Source of the DNA: Phycisphaerales bacterium
GTDB lineage: Bacteria > Planctomycetota > Phycisphaerae > Phycisphaerales > UBA1924
DNA: 64,000 nucleotides
NCBI GenBank assembly: GCA_905339235.1
Contig: CAJPFG010000003.1
Span: 124,001 to 188,000, forward strand
Direction of reading: 5' to 3'
Of the stretch, positions 1-8,058 are shown piece by piece. Position numbers and translations under genes: made by a program. Position 1 is the stretch's first letter. Each line of letters starts with the position of its first letter. The notes under the pieces were generated by a model that ran no database searches, was not told the DNA's origin, and saw only the letters and a program-made list of their open reading frames with translations.

Positions 1-2
1 CC

Positions 3-1295
3 GCCGTCTCGCACGCCCAGGCCGCGGGCTCGCTGCGTCGCGGCAAGGAAACCATCGGCGACATCGACATTCTCGTGGCGCTCAAGAAAGGGCGCGACGC
101 CGACGCCGCGGCGGTCGGCGAGGCCTTCCGCACTACCCCCGGCGTCGTCGAAACCCTGGCCGCGGGCGAGACCAAGTCCTCCGTGCGCGTCAGCCTCGCC
201 CACGACCTGGGCCGCTGGAAACTCGAAGGCCAATCCGGCGAGGCCCATGCCGGCCCGAGCATCCAGGTTGATCTGCGCGTCCTCCCCGCGGCTTCTTGGG
301 GCTCCGCGCTCCTCTATTTCACCGGCAGCAAAGAGCACAACGTCCGCCTCCGCGAACTGGCCCTCTCCAAGGGATATACGCTAAACGAGTGGGGCCTCTT
401 CCCCGAGGACGACGAGAAGTCCCCGCCCCAGGCCCGCGGCGTCAAGCCCGTCGCGGGCAAGACCGAGGAAGACGTCTACGCGAAACTCGGCCTCTCGTAC
501 ATCCCCCCCGAGGCCCGCGAGGACCGCGGCGAACTCGAACGCCGCGACGACTGGACGCTCGTCTCCCTCGAAGACATCCGCGCCGAACTCCACGCCCACA
601 CCACCGCCTCCGACGGCTCGCTTTCGATCCTCGAACTCGCCGCCGAGGCCAAGCGCCGCGGCTTCCACACCATCGCCGTCACCGACCACTCGCAATCCTC
701 CACCATCGCCAACGGCCTCAAGCCCGACCGCCTCCGCACGCACATCGAGGCCGTCCGCGCCGCCAACGACCAGATCGACGGCATCACCATCCTCGCGGGC
801 AGCGAGGTGGACATCCTCGCCGACGGCTCGCTGGACTACAAGGACGACCTGCTCGCGCAACTTGACGTCGTCATCGCCAGCCCCCACGCCGCGCTCACCC
901 AGGACTCCGCCGCCGCCACGGCGCGCCTGCTCAAGGCGATCCGCAACCCCAACGTCCACATCCTGGGCCACCCCACCGGCCGCCTGATCAACCGCCGCAA
1001 GGGCCTCGAGCCCGACATGGCACAGGTCATCGCCGCCGCGAAAGAGCACAACGTCGCCCTCGAGATCAACGCCCACTGGATGCGGCTGGACCTGCGCGAC
1101 CAGCACGTGCGCCTCGCGGTGGACGCCGGATGCCTGATCGCGATCGACACCGACGCCCACACGCGGGAGGACTTCGACAACCTCCGGTTCGGCGTCATGA
1201 CCGCCCGGCGCGGGTGGTGCCCCCCGGAGCGATGTATCAACACGTGGATGGCGAAAAAACTCCACGCCTGGCTGAAAGCCAGGCGCGCGGGCTGA
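3..1295 (+). CDS. polX: DNA polymerase/3'-5' exonuclease PolX, 5' end cut by window
   Basis: Family X DNA polymerase with a C-terminal PHP phosphoesterase domain; such proteins act in gap filling and base-excision repair. The open frame enters from outside the window, so the N-terminal helix-hairpin-helix part and the start codon are missing. The first visible residues carry the nucleotidyltransferase motif GSLRRGKETIGDIDILV, with the metal-binding GDIDI aspartates. From about fragment residue 195 the PHP domain follows: ELHAHTTASDG, then TDHSQSS, a GHP segment and a late DTDAH. Both halves belong to the canonical bacterial PolX architecture, about 430 codons of which are seen. No break or frameshift is visible. 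Confidence 0.95.
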   Translation, partial: AVSHAQAAGSLRRGKETIGDIDILVALKKGRDADAAAVGEAFRTTPGVVETLAAGETKSSVRVSLAHDLGRWKLEGQSGEAHAGPSIQVDLRVLPAASWGSALLYFTGSKEHNVRLRELALSKGYTLNEWGLFPEDDEKSPPQARGVKPVAGKTEEDVYAKLGLSYIPPEAREDRGELERRDDWTLVSLEDIRAELHAHTTASDGSLSILELAAEAKRRGFHTIAVTDHSQSSTIANGLKPDRLRTHIEAVRAANDQIDGITILAGSEVDILADGSLDYKDDLLAQLDVVIASPHAALTQDSAAATARLLKAIRNPNVHILGHPTGRLINRRKGLEPDMAQVIAAAKEHNVALEINAHWMRLDLRDQHVRLAVDAGCLIAIDTDAHTREDFDNLRFGVMTARRGWCPPERCINTWMAKKLHAWLKARRAG

Positions 1296-1340
1296 AGGCA
1301 TCACCCCGGTGAGAGGTGCCGGCACATCCGCGATCGCCGC

Positions 1341-1703
1341 CTACCGCCGAGGAAACTTCCGGTCCAGGAACTTGCGCTGGTCCTCGCCCCCTCGGGTGTG
1401 CGCGAGGAGAAAGTCGATCTTGGCCTCCAGCCGCTCATCCTGCTCCCGTGAATCGGGGCTGCCGACGAACAGCAGGAATGACAGCCCCGCCACTTGCCAG
1501 ATCAACTGCAGAAACTCGCTCTGCCAGTTCTCCAGGGTGTCACGCCCCGCCTCGATCGCATAGTCGCGGACGTTGGCGACGTCGCCGTGGGCCCGTGCCT
1601 CATTCGCGTAGGCCGTCCACGCGAGGATCCAATGACCGATCAGCGACGACAGGAATAGGGCCAGTGTCACCCACAAATAGCCGTACTTCTTCAACCTGCT
1701 CAT
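1341..1703 (-). CDS. DUF6766-like membrane protein
   Basis: Small membrane protein of about 120 residues. It has a first hydrophobic segment near residues 8-27 (YLWVTLALFLSSLIGHWILA), a central NWQSEFLQL motif and a second hydrophobic stretch, then a charged tail with SREQDERLEAK. The order TM, NWxSEFLQ, TM, S(K/R)xxDERLEAK is what I recall for DUF6766, whose function is unknown. I chose the ATG at 1703 over one 12 codons upstream because GAGGAG lies 8 bases before it. The gene is convergent with polX, with only 45 bases between stops, and divergent from ffh. Confidence 0.7.
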   Translation of the reverse strand: MSRLKKYGYLWVTLALFLSSLIGHWILAWTAYANEARAHGDVANVRDYAIEAGRDTLENWQSEFLQLIWQVAGLSFLLFVGSPDSREQDERLEAKIDFLLAHTRGGEDQRKFLDRKFPRR

Positions 1704-1965
1704 GACGTGACTCCTCGGGGGCGGCTCGTTCAATGGCAAACCGCCTCACGATTCCCGATCGCCCTAAGGGCCGTGTGAAATCGGCGACAAGGCCCCCTCA
1801 TGAACGTTGGCGTGGTCAACCGCAGCCTTCCGTGCCCGGGCATCCCGGCCGCGAACAGCCCCTCCGCGCCGACCCGCGCACGGCACCTTCGCCCTACACT
1901 CCCCCCGCTGCGGTCACAGCCCTGCCGAGTAACTCACTCGGCGCGCTCCGTCGCGCCCCGGGAGC

Positions 1966-3501
1966 GTGACCGTGCTCGAACGCCTTACCGATTCCTTCAA
2001 CGGCCTGTTCCGCAAACTCTCCGGCAACGCGGCCATCACCGAAAAGAACGTCGCGGACGCCATGCAGGAGGTCCGCCAGAGCCTGCTCGAGGCCGACGTC
2101 CATCTCGAAGTCGTCAACCGGTTCTGCGACACCGTGCTGCGCGATGCCGTCGGCCGCGAGGTGACCAAGAGCCTGCGCCCCGGCCAGGAGATGATCGGGA
2201 TCGTCTATGAGCACCTGCTCGAACTGCTCGGCGGCCAGAAGCCCGTCGAGGGCCCCGACGGCAAGCCCGTCATGCCGGCCTCGCCCCCGCCCATCGCCAA
2301 GATCGCCGGCGGCCCCGCCGTGGTCATGATGTGCGGCCTCCAAGGCTCCGGCAAGACCACCACCTGCGGCAAGATCGCCGCCTACCTCAAGAAGAAGAAC
2401 TGGTCCGTGATGCTCGCGGCCTGCGACCTCCAGCGCCCCGCCGCCGTCGAGCAGTTGCACACCCTCGCCACCCAGGTCCGCGACGAGGCCCCCGGCACCG
2501 CCAACATCCTCTTCCACGGCGAGCCCGAGAAGTGCGCCGAGTACGGCAAGGCCGTGGGCGTGGCCGTCCAGGTCGCCATGCGGGCCTACGACGCCGCGAA
2601 GAAGGCCGGCGTGGATGTCCTCATCCTCGACACCGCCGGCCGCCTGCACATCAACGACGAACTCATGGGCGAACTGACGAAGGTCCGGAAGATGGTGCCC
2701 CCCCACCACATCTTCCTGGTCGTGGACGCCATGACCGGCCAGGACGCCGTCAACTCCGCCAAGGCCTTCCACGAACGCCTCCAGATCGACGGCGTCATCC
2801 TCACCAAGTTCGACAGCGACACCCGCGGCGGCGCGGCCCTCTCCGTCAAGCACGTCACGGGCGCGCCCATCAAGTTCGTCGGCATCGGCGAGAAGATCGA
2901 CGCCCTCGAGGAGTTCCACGCCGAGCGCTTCGCCGGGCGCATCCTGGGCATGGGCGACGTCCTCTCACTCGTGGAGAAGGCCCAGGAGCAGGTCTCGCAG
3001 GAGGAAGCCGAGAAACTCCAGGAGAAGATGGCCAAGGGCCAGATGTCGATGGACGACTTCCTGGGCCAACTCAAGACCCTCCGCCGCATGGGCCCGATGA
3101 AGCAACTCCTGGGCATGCTCCCCGGCGTGGGCTCGATGCTCAAGGATGTTCACATCGAGGACAAGCAACTCGACCGCGTCGAGGCGATGATCTCGTCCAT
3201 GACCAAGGCCGAGCGGGCCAACCCGCAGGTCATCGACATCTCCCGCCGCCGCCGCATCGCCAAGGGCTCGGGTGTCCAGCCCGACGAGGTCGGCGCCCTC
3301 ACCAAGCAGTTCGACATGGTCAGCAAGATGACCCGCCAGATGGCCAGCCTCTCCGCGGGCGACCGCGTCAAAGCCGTCAAGGAAATGGGCAGCGCCGGCA
3401 TGGGCGCCATGCTCCCGGGCCTCAAAGGCATGCCTCAGTTCCGCGGCCGCGGCTCGACGCAGACCCCCAGCGTGAAGGCGAGGTTCAAGAAACGAAAGTA
3501 G
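1966..3501 (+). CDS. ffh: Signal recognition particle protein Ffh
   Basis: SRP54 GTPase that, with 4.5S RNA and FtsY, delivers nascent membrane proteins to the translocon. The 511 residues show the N-domain helices, the GTPase P-loop GLQGSGKTTTCGKIA near residue 123, DTAGRLHIND near 222 and TKFD near 280. The methionine-rich M domain follows, with the RNA-binding RRRRIAKGSG stretch near residue 425 and a basic tail. The start is a GTG at 1966 preceded by GGGAGC. Length is a little above the usual 450-500. No SRP RNA gene was found nearby. Confidence 0.96.
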   Translation: MTVLERLTDSFNGLFRKLSGNAAITEKNVADAMQEVRQSLLEADVHLEVVNRFCDTVLRDAVGREVTKSLRPGQEMIGIVYEHLLELLGGQKPVEGPDGKPVMPASPPPIAKIAGGPAVVMMCGLQGSGKTTTCGKIAAYLKKKNWSVMLAACDLQRPAAVEQLHTLATQVRDEAPGTANILFHGEPEKCAEYGKAVGVAVQVAMRAYDAAKKAGVDVLILDTAGRLHINDELMGELTKVRKMVPPHHIFLVVDAMTGQDAVNSAKAFHERLQIDGVILTKFDSDTRGGAALSVKHVTGAPIKFVGIGEKIDALEEFHAERFAGRILGMGDVLSLVEKAQEQVSQEEAEKLQEKMAKGQMSMDDFLGQLKTLRRMGPMKQLLGMLPGVGSMLKDVHIEDKQLDRVEAMISSMTKAERANPQVIDISRRRRIAKGSGVQPDEVGALTKQFDMVSKMTRQMASLSAGDRVKAVKEMGSAGMGAMLPGLKGMPQFRGRGSTQTPSVKARFKKRK

Positions 3502-3574
3502 CCGGGGGGCAAAGGACCAAAGGGCAAGTTGCTAAAGGGCCAAACTCGGAAACGCGGGTTGTCGGATTCTGTTT

Positions 3575-3616
3575 TTGGAAATCTGGAATTTGAAACTTGG
3601 AATTTGGCAATCTGCT
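3575..3616. repeat. A/T-rich direct repeat downstream of ffh
   Basis: Within very GC-rich DNA this stretch repeats the words TTTGGAA, TCTGGAATTTG, ACTTGGAATTTGG and CAATCTG at spacings of about 9-13 bases. It begins about 75 bases after the ffh stop and immediately precedes the 21-bp array. It could mark a transcription end or be a decayed dispersed repeat; no clean hairpin is visible. Confidence 0.4.
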
Positions 3617-3654
3617 ATGCGGCCCCTTGGCCCACGCCCGCCGCCCCGCACTCC

Positions 3655-3885
3655 GTGCCCGGAGGCCCGTCCGCCGCGACCGGAGATCCGTGCGACGTGC
3701 ATTCCCGTCCGTACACCGTCCACTCCACGCTCCGGACCAACCGTCGCGTGGAATGCGCGACGCTCGGAGGTCCGTGCACCGTATCCGCCACGCGCCCGAC
3801 GGTCCGGCGCGTGGAGTGCGCCGTGCCCGGGCCTCCTTGCGCCGCGTCCGCCACGCGCCAAACGACCTGGCGCGTGCAACAACCC
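3655..3885. repeat. Degenerate 21-bp tandem array (array A)
   Basis: Eleven consecutive units fit an exact 21-bp frame from 3655. Typical unit starts are GTGCCCGGAGG, GCGACCGGAG, GTGCATTCCC and GTCCACTCC, and most units end in GTGCGCC, GTGCACC or similar. A higher-order 63-bp period is clear: the units at 3739-3801 and 3802-3864 resemble each other (CGCGTGGARTGCGC, then GGAGGTCC or GGGCCTCC, then TCCGCCACGCGCC). All of 3502-3947 between the convergent ffh and oxidoreductase genes is otherwise without a credible gene; the open frames crossing it are a by-product of the multiple-of-three period. Confidence 0.75.
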
Positions 3886-3947
3886 ACCGCCCCACCCCCG
3901 CACGCCCCGCTCGCGGCCCCGCGGCCAACCCCCCGTGTCCGAAATCC

Positions 3948-5516
3948 TCACCCCGCACCCTCCGCCTTCAAGTCCCCGTTCGCCGGTCCGTGAATCACCC
4001 GCCCCCTCGCCTCGAACCGCGACGCGTGGCACGGGCAGTCCCAGGTCTTCTCCTGCGTGTTCCACTGCACCACGCCCCCCAGGTGCGGGCAGCGCGCGTT
4101 CAGGCGCGTGAAGCGGCCCTGCTCGTCCCTGTACACCGCCAGGTGCTTCAGGCCCCGCGCCAGCACCCCTCCTTCGCCGGGGGCGATCTGGGATTCGTCC
4201 GTCACGTCGCCGCGGCGGAGCCAGTCGCCGTACTGCCGTAGCGTGTTCACGTTCTCGCGCAGGAAGTCCGCCATCGCGTGCACGCCCACCTTCCGCGCCG
4301 GGTCGTAGAGCGTCGCCCAGCGGTTCTCCTTCCCGGCGATGAGGTCGGGAATCAGCATCGCCGCGATGGCCCCGTGCGTCATGCCGTTGCCCGAATCCCC
4401 CGTCACGATGTACACGTTCCCCCGGCCCACGGCGTTGCGGCCGATGTACCCCAAACCGTCGGCCGGCTCCATCACCTCGCCCGACCATCGCCGCGCCACG
4501 CCCCCGCACATCGGGAAGTGCGCGCGCGTCCAGCCCTCGAGCGCCACGTACGGCGCATCCCCCGCCGGCCCCTGCCCGGTCTTGTGATCCTCCCCGCCCA
4601 CGATCAGGAACTGCCCCGCCCCGCCCTCGCCCGCCCGCGCGTGCATGAGCCGCACGTAGTGGTACGCCGCGTCGTCCTCCCACAGCCCGTCCCACAGCAG
4701 GATCGGCGGCAGGGCCCCGCCCGGAATCCCAAACGCCATGACATACGTCTGGTACCCCGCCTGCTTGGTGTGCACCGCCACCAGGTTGTTGATCGGCGTG
4801 TTGGTTGCCACCACGATGTGCCCGCACCTGACAACCGGGCCCGCCTCCGTCACCACCGCGGCCTGTGCCCCGCCGTGAATCTCCGTCGCCCGCGTTCCCC
4901 CGTGCAGTTTCACCCCCGACGCCATGAGATGCTCCGCCACCGCGCGCAGCAGCCGCAGCGGGTGCGCCTGGGCCTGCCGCGGGAACCGCAGCGCCGGGCC
5001 GAGATCGCCCGGCCACGGCGCCGGCAAAGATACGACCCGCTCGACCTCCATCCCCGCCCTCCCGCAGGCCGCGAGTTCATCGCCCAGCAGTTCCTCGCGG
5101 CGCGACTTGTGACGCGGGCCCACCGTCAGGTAGCCGTCCAGGCGGCTCCACCCGCACGCCGCGCCCAGCCGTGCGGCCAGGGCCTCGACGTGATCGATGG
5201 CCGCGCGATGGCTCTCCGCCGCCAGCCGCGCGCCCCGCTCCCCGTGCAGCCGCTCGAGCACGCTCAGCCGGTCGTCCAGGGCCGTCACGAAGTGCGCCGT
5301 CGTGTGCCCGGTCTCGCCCTCCGCCGGACGCCCCTGCTCCAGCAGCACGACGCTCAGGCCCGCCCCCGCCAGCCGCTCCGCAATCAGCAGCCCCGCGAGC
5401 CCCCCGCCCACCACGCACACATCGCACCGCGCATCCGCCCGCAGCGGCCCGGCGTCGGGCAACCTCGTGTCCATCCAGATCGGCCGCCGATCTTCCCCGA
5501 TAGTCGTCGCGTCCAT
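3948..5516 (-). CDS. FAD-dependent oxidoreductase with C-terminal Rieske [2Fe-2S] domain
   Basis: A 522-residue DAO-type flavoenzyme fused to a Rieske cluster domain. The FAD site is DVCVVGGGLAGLLIAERL near residues 31-48 with an acidic strand end LLEQG. A GETGHTTAHF motif and a late GDSGNGMTHG FAD-contact motif are typical of glycine-oxidase-like proteins. The Rieske ligands CPH (near residue 474) and CPCH (near 493) are intact. The family is common in soil bacteria; substrates are unknown. The start at 5516 omits a 20-residue low-quality extension. It is convergent with ffh, with array A between them. Confidence 0.85.
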   Translation of the reverse strand: MDATTIGEDRRPIWMDTRLPDAGPLRADARCDVCVVGGGLAGLLIAERLAGAGLSVVLLEQGRPAEGETGHTTAHFVTALDDRLSVLERLHGERGARLAAESHRAAIDHVEALAARLGAACGWSRLDGYLTVGPRHKSRREELLGDELAACGRAGMEVERVVSLPAPWPGDLGPALRFPRQAQAHPLRLLRAVAEHLMASGVKLHGGTRATEIHGGAQAAVVTEAGPVVRCGHIVVATNTPINNLVAVHTKQAGYQTYVMAFGIPGGALPPILLWDGLWEDDAAYHYVRLMHARAGEGGAGQFLIVGGEDHKTGQGPAGDAPYVALEGWTRAHFPMCGGVARRWSGEVMEPADGLGYIGRNAVGRGNVYIVTGDSGNGMTHGAIAAMLIPDLIAGKENRWATLYDPARKVGVHAMADFLRENVNTLRQYGDWLRRGDVTDESQIAPGEGGVLARGLKHLAVYRDEQGRFTRLNARCPHLGGVVQWNTQEKTWDCPCHASRFEARGRVIHGPANGDLKAEGAG

Positions 5517-5783
5517 GCCGCGGCTCCGCGCGACGCCAGGGCACGGCGAGACCGCCGCGCCGACACCCCCACGCACGCCGCGAGGCCCAGCCTAACCCTT
5601 CGCCCCGCTCGCACCGTGAGCGCCGCGTGAATCGCCGTTCATAGACGCCGCGTCTTCCCTCCCCGCGCGCGTTCTCCCGGACCCGGCTGAAGTCGCGCGG
5701 CTATCGGTCCGAAACTCCCCGTGGCGAGAGAGACCCTCCCTGCCCCGGGATGATGCACCTCCCGGCGCGGGTTCCGCCCCATT

Positions 5784-5792
5784 TGCTATCAT
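5784..5792 (+). promoter_or_regulatory. Extended -10 promoter of the fluoride unit
   Basis: TGCTATCAT is a TG-n-TATAAT-type extended -10 with five of six matches. It ends six bases before the first aptamer G at 5798, so the transcript should begin at the riboswitch itself. No good -35 hexamer is seen, as expected for an extended -10. Confidence 0.6.
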
Positions 5793-5797
5793 CGCCC

Positions 5798-5863
5798 GGC
5801 GATGGAGTCCGCCCCGAACCGGCCCGCGCGGCCTGACGCAGCGCGGCGGCCTGATGACTCCTA
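5798..5863 (+). promoter_or_regulatory. Fluoride riboswitch (crcB motif) aptamer
   Basis: The conserved crcB-motif parts are in order: a hairpin GGCGATGGAGTCCGCC at 5798-5813, an internal GC stem, and TGATGACTCCTACC at 5852-5865. The loop GGAGTC (5804-5809) can pair with GACTCC (5856-5861) in the family's pseudoknot. Its position directly upstream of crcB and DUF190 genes, two classic members of the fluoride regulon, supports the call. Fluoride is expected to stabilise the pseudoknot and switch expression on. Confidence 0.9.
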
Positions 5864-5909
5864 CCCGGAGGTTGGCCTCGCGGCGGGACCGCCCCGCGCG
5901 GGAGGAGTC
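5856..5909 (+). promoter_or_regulatory. Expression platform: anti-Shine-Dalgarno pairing
   Basis: GACTCCT at 5856-5862 is perfectly complementary to AGGAGTC at 5903-5909, the Shine-Dalgarno of crcB seven bases before its ATG. The same GACTCC is needed for the aptamer pseudoknot with 5804-5809, so the pairings exclude each other. This supports translational control with fluoride as inducer. The GC-rich stretch 5878-5900 between the arms could form the intervening stem. Confidence 0.75.
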
Positions 5910-5916
5910 GGCGGCC

Positions 5917-6309
5917 ATGCTGAAACTCGTGGGTATCTTCCTGGGTTCGGGGGCGGGAGGATTGCTCCGCTACTGGCTGGGGGGCGTGGTCCAGGGCTGG
6001 TGGGGATCGGCATTCCCCCTGGGCACGATCGTCGTCAACGTCTCCGGGTGCCTGGTGATGGGCTTCCTCTTCGCCGCGTGGACCGGGCCGCTGCTGGTGC
6101 GCGTCGAAGTCCGCGACGCGGTCCTCATCGGCGTGCTGGGCGGCTACACGACGTTCTCCACCTTCGGGCGCGAAACCCTCGGCCTGGTCCACGACGGCCA
6201 GTGGGCCCGCGCGGGCGTGTACGTGGCCGCGAGCGTCGTGCTCAGCCTCGCCGCGGTCTGGCTGGGATCTCTCATCGCCGCCAGAATCTACGGGACGGGT
6301 GCACCATGA
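5917..6309 (+). CDS. crcB: Fluoride efflux channel CrcB/Fluc
   Basis: Fluc-family fluoride channel of 130 residues with four predicted membrane segments, which functions as an antiparallel dimer exporting fluoride. The N-terminal G-x-G-GLLRYWLG segment, the VNVSGC motif and GGYTTFSTFGRETL with the pore phenylalanines are intact. The ATG at 5917 is chosen by the strong GGGAGGAG site and by homologue length; longer in-frame starts would cut through the riboswitch. The stop overlaps the next start as ATGA. Confidence 0.95.
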   Translation: MLKLVGIFLGSGAGGLLRYWLGGVVQGWWGSAFPLGTIVVNVSGCLVMGFLFAAWTGPLLVRVEVRDAVLIGVLGGYTTFSTFGRETLGLVHDGQWARAGVYVAASVVLSLAAVWLGSLIAARIYGTGAP

Positions 6310-6677
6310 ACGACACGCTCCGGCACGGAATCTTCCCCGTCCCCGAACCCGCCCGCCGGCTCACCGTCTACATCGGAGAGGCCGATCGTTGGAACGGCGC
6401 GCCCCTTTACGAGGCCATCGTCCTCAAGGCCCGCGAACTGCACATGGCCGGCGCCACCGTCCTCCGCGGCCCCATGGGCTTCGGCGCCGACAGCCGTATC
6501 CACACCGCCAAGATCCTCCGCCTCTCCGAGGATCTCCCCATCGTCGTGGACATCGTCGATACCCCCGAGAAGATTGACGCCCTCATCCCCCACCTCGAAC
6601 GGATGGTCAAGGGCGGACTCGTCACGCTCGAAGATGTCAAGGTGCTGATCTACAGCCCGTCCGGCAAGCCGGCCTGA
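6306..6677 (+). CDS. DUF190 family protein
   Basis: A 123-residue cytosolic protein of the DUF190 family, which has a PII-like fold and is regularly encoded next to crcB. Seen are LTVYIGEADRWNGAPLYEAI, the conserved GATVLRGPMGFG loop, SEDLPIVVDIVDTPEKI and VTLEDVKVLIYS at the C-terminus. It overlaps crcB by four bases and must share the riboswitch transcript. Its role is unknown; association with fluoride resistance follows from context. A GC-rich inverted repeat after the stop (about 6680-6710) may end transcription. Confidence 0.9.
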   Translation: MNDTLRHGIFPVPEPARRLTVYIGEADRWNGAPLYEAIVLKARELHMAGATVLRGPMGFGADSRIHTAKILRLSEDLPIVVDIVDTPEKIDALIPHLERMVKGGLVTLEDVKVLIYSPSGKPA

Positions 6678-6734
6678 AACGCCGGCCGCGCACCCGCGTG
6701 CGCCGGCCGCCGAGGCAACCGCGGAAAGAAAGGT

Positions 6735-6757
6735 AGTGGGCGCGGAGGGATTCGAAC
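6735..6757. repeat. attL (23-bp copy of the tRNA-Tyr 3' end)
   Basis: Identical over 23 bases to 13950-13972. It contains the complement of the tRNA T-loop GGATTCGAAC and the acceptor strand, but the bases after it do not form a tRNA. Confidence 0.9.
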
Positions 6758-6951
6758 AACCCCCACTTTTGGCCGAGAAATCGGGGTCAGCGTGCGAAGG
6801 CGGCGCGAAAGGCGGCGCACTCGCGTCCAAAACCGGGTTGCCGGAGGGTTCCGATCCGGACTTGCGGGCGCTCGTGGCGGCGTGGCCGAACCTGTCGGCG
6901 GATGCCCGGGCGGCGATCATGCTGCTCGCGGGCTTGGGTGGCGCGTCGTGA
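6736..6951 (+). pseudogene. Detached C-terminal tail of the element's integrase
   Basis: This open frame begins with GTG inside attL and reads GAEGFE, the same residues that end the integrase at attR, then continues for 65 residues with ...DPDLRALVAAWPNLSADARAAIM... (helical, Trp/Pro-containing) to a stop. The frame is the integrase frame. In the excised circle, recombination between the two 23-bp copies would join the integrase to this tail. In the chromosome it has no proper start or RBS and is probably silent. Calling it a leftover from a different integrase is the alternative. Confidence 0.65.
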
Positions 6952-7276
6952 CCCGCGCGGCGGCGATTGGTTCGCCCGTGGCGCGTCGGAGCGCGGAGGG
7001 CACCGGAGGGGGCGCGGCTCGCGGCGGCGGCGTGGCGGGCATCGTCGGGGCGGCGGAGGGGCGGCGCTTGTGCCCCCGATGTTGCACGCGGAGGGCTTCA
7101 CCAAACGCGACGGCCCGGCGCGGGGCGCGACGGCTGACGCTGCGGACGGGGCGGGCATGCGGACCGACGCGGCGGCGCGTGACCCGGCCCGAGCGACCCA
7201 CCCACGACCCCCCGACGGGGCCCGCCTCTCTGAGCCCTTGAAACCCGGCTTCTCAAATCGTGGGCAGTTTTTGGAA
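6952..7276. other. Gene-free GC-rich stretch at the left end of the element
   Basis: About 325 bases with very high GC and several open frames whose translations are Arg/Gly/Ala-rich and unlike real proteins. No promoter, hairpin with T-run or repeat stands out. It may hold the integrase arm sites expected beside attP. Confidence 0.4.
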
Positions 7277-7630
7277 TCAACTCACCGGCAATCCTGGCAC
7301 GTCTTTCCACGTAGTGAGTCCGGTCAGATACTTGGAATCCGCGTAGACGTTCTTCAACTGCACCATAAACGAAGACCCGAGTTTGCCAAATCCCGAGAGA
7401 CTCTCGCGTCTCTCCAACTCGGCATGAACCAACTCCCCGCGTAGACGCACGTACTCGGCCACTTCCGGCGGGGCTGACTCCAACATATCTGCGAGTTTCG
7501 CACGCGCCAAGCGCAAGACGTTTGTGGGAGTTTCGCTCATCCACTTCTGAGCCCACTGCCGTTCCTTTTCCCGATACTCAAAGGTTGGCTGCTGCAAAGG
7601 TGGTTTCCTTCCGAGCGGGGTGGGCTCCAT
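7277..7630 (-). CDS. Hypothetical element cargo protein (117 aa)
   Basis: Unrecognised protein with normal amino-acid composition: a charged N-terminal half (EYREKERQWAQKWM), helical central segments (VLRLARAKLADMLE, EVAEYVRLRGELVHAELERR) and a C-terminal part with aromatic residues. No membrane span or catalytic motif is visible. It lies 39 bases downstream of the 89-aa gene on the same strand and could be co-transcribed. Composition and balanced codon use are the main support. Confidence 0.55.
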   Translation of the reverse strand: MEPTPLGRKPPLQQPTFEYREKERQWAQKWMSETPTNVLRLARAKLADMLESAPPEVAEYVRLRGELVHAELERRESLSGFGKLGSSFMVQLKNVYADSKYLTGLTTWKDVPGLPVS

Positions 7631-7669
7631 GCCAGTAGCCTACCAAACTCGCCCCACGCCGCAAGAAGG

Positions 7670-7939
7670 CTACGAGAAGTCGGTGCGCGGGCGCTCCAAC
7701 ACCGACGGGTCGAAGGGTGGCGGCTCGCCTTTTCGGGTGCGGGACCCGCGCAACACCTGGAGCGGGTCGATCCCCTCGCGGCGGCATCGGACCATGAGGC
7801 GGCGGAACCCGTTGCGAAGCACCGGGCCGAGCATCGCATCGGCGTCCATCCCGAGTACGCGGGCGAGCGCGGCGCACTCGCGGTAGCGCCGGATGGTGCC
7901 GGGACAGGCGCGGGCGGCGATGACATGACGGCGCGGCAT
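7670..7939 (-). CDS. Hypothetical small protein (89 aa), element cargo
   Basis: Arg-rich 89-residue protein beginning MPRRHVIAARACPG, with a helical middle (YRECAALARVLGMDADAMLGPVLRNGFRRLM cut here into readable parts: YRECAALARVLG and LGPVLRNGFRRLM). No family recognised. It sits between the zinc-ribbon protein and the 117-aa gene, all on the minus strand, so it may be part of one cargo unit. The start is uncertain. Confidence 0.4.
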   Translation of the reverse strand: MPRRHVIAARACPGTIRRYRECAALARVLGMDADAMLGPVLRNGFRRLMVRCRREGIDPLQVLRGSRTRKGEPPPFDPSVLERPRTDFS

Positions 7940-8058
7940 GGGATGGATTCCGACCCCTGATTGAAGGCTCGTCCCCGCCTCGACGGGTACAACCGGGGGA
8001 CGGCCCGATACGGGGGTTTGGCGGGGGATTCGGGGTTAGCGAGTCTCGCAAGCACTCT

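Noticed and set aside
6735..6760. Possible second tRNA-Tyr at the left end of the element
   Set aside because: Only the 23-bp 3' end is present; no anticodon or acceptor partner follows, so it is attL.
6902..7444. 180-residue frame at the left end of the element
   Set aside because: Gly/Arg-rich composition and overlap with the better minus-strand gene at 7277-7630.
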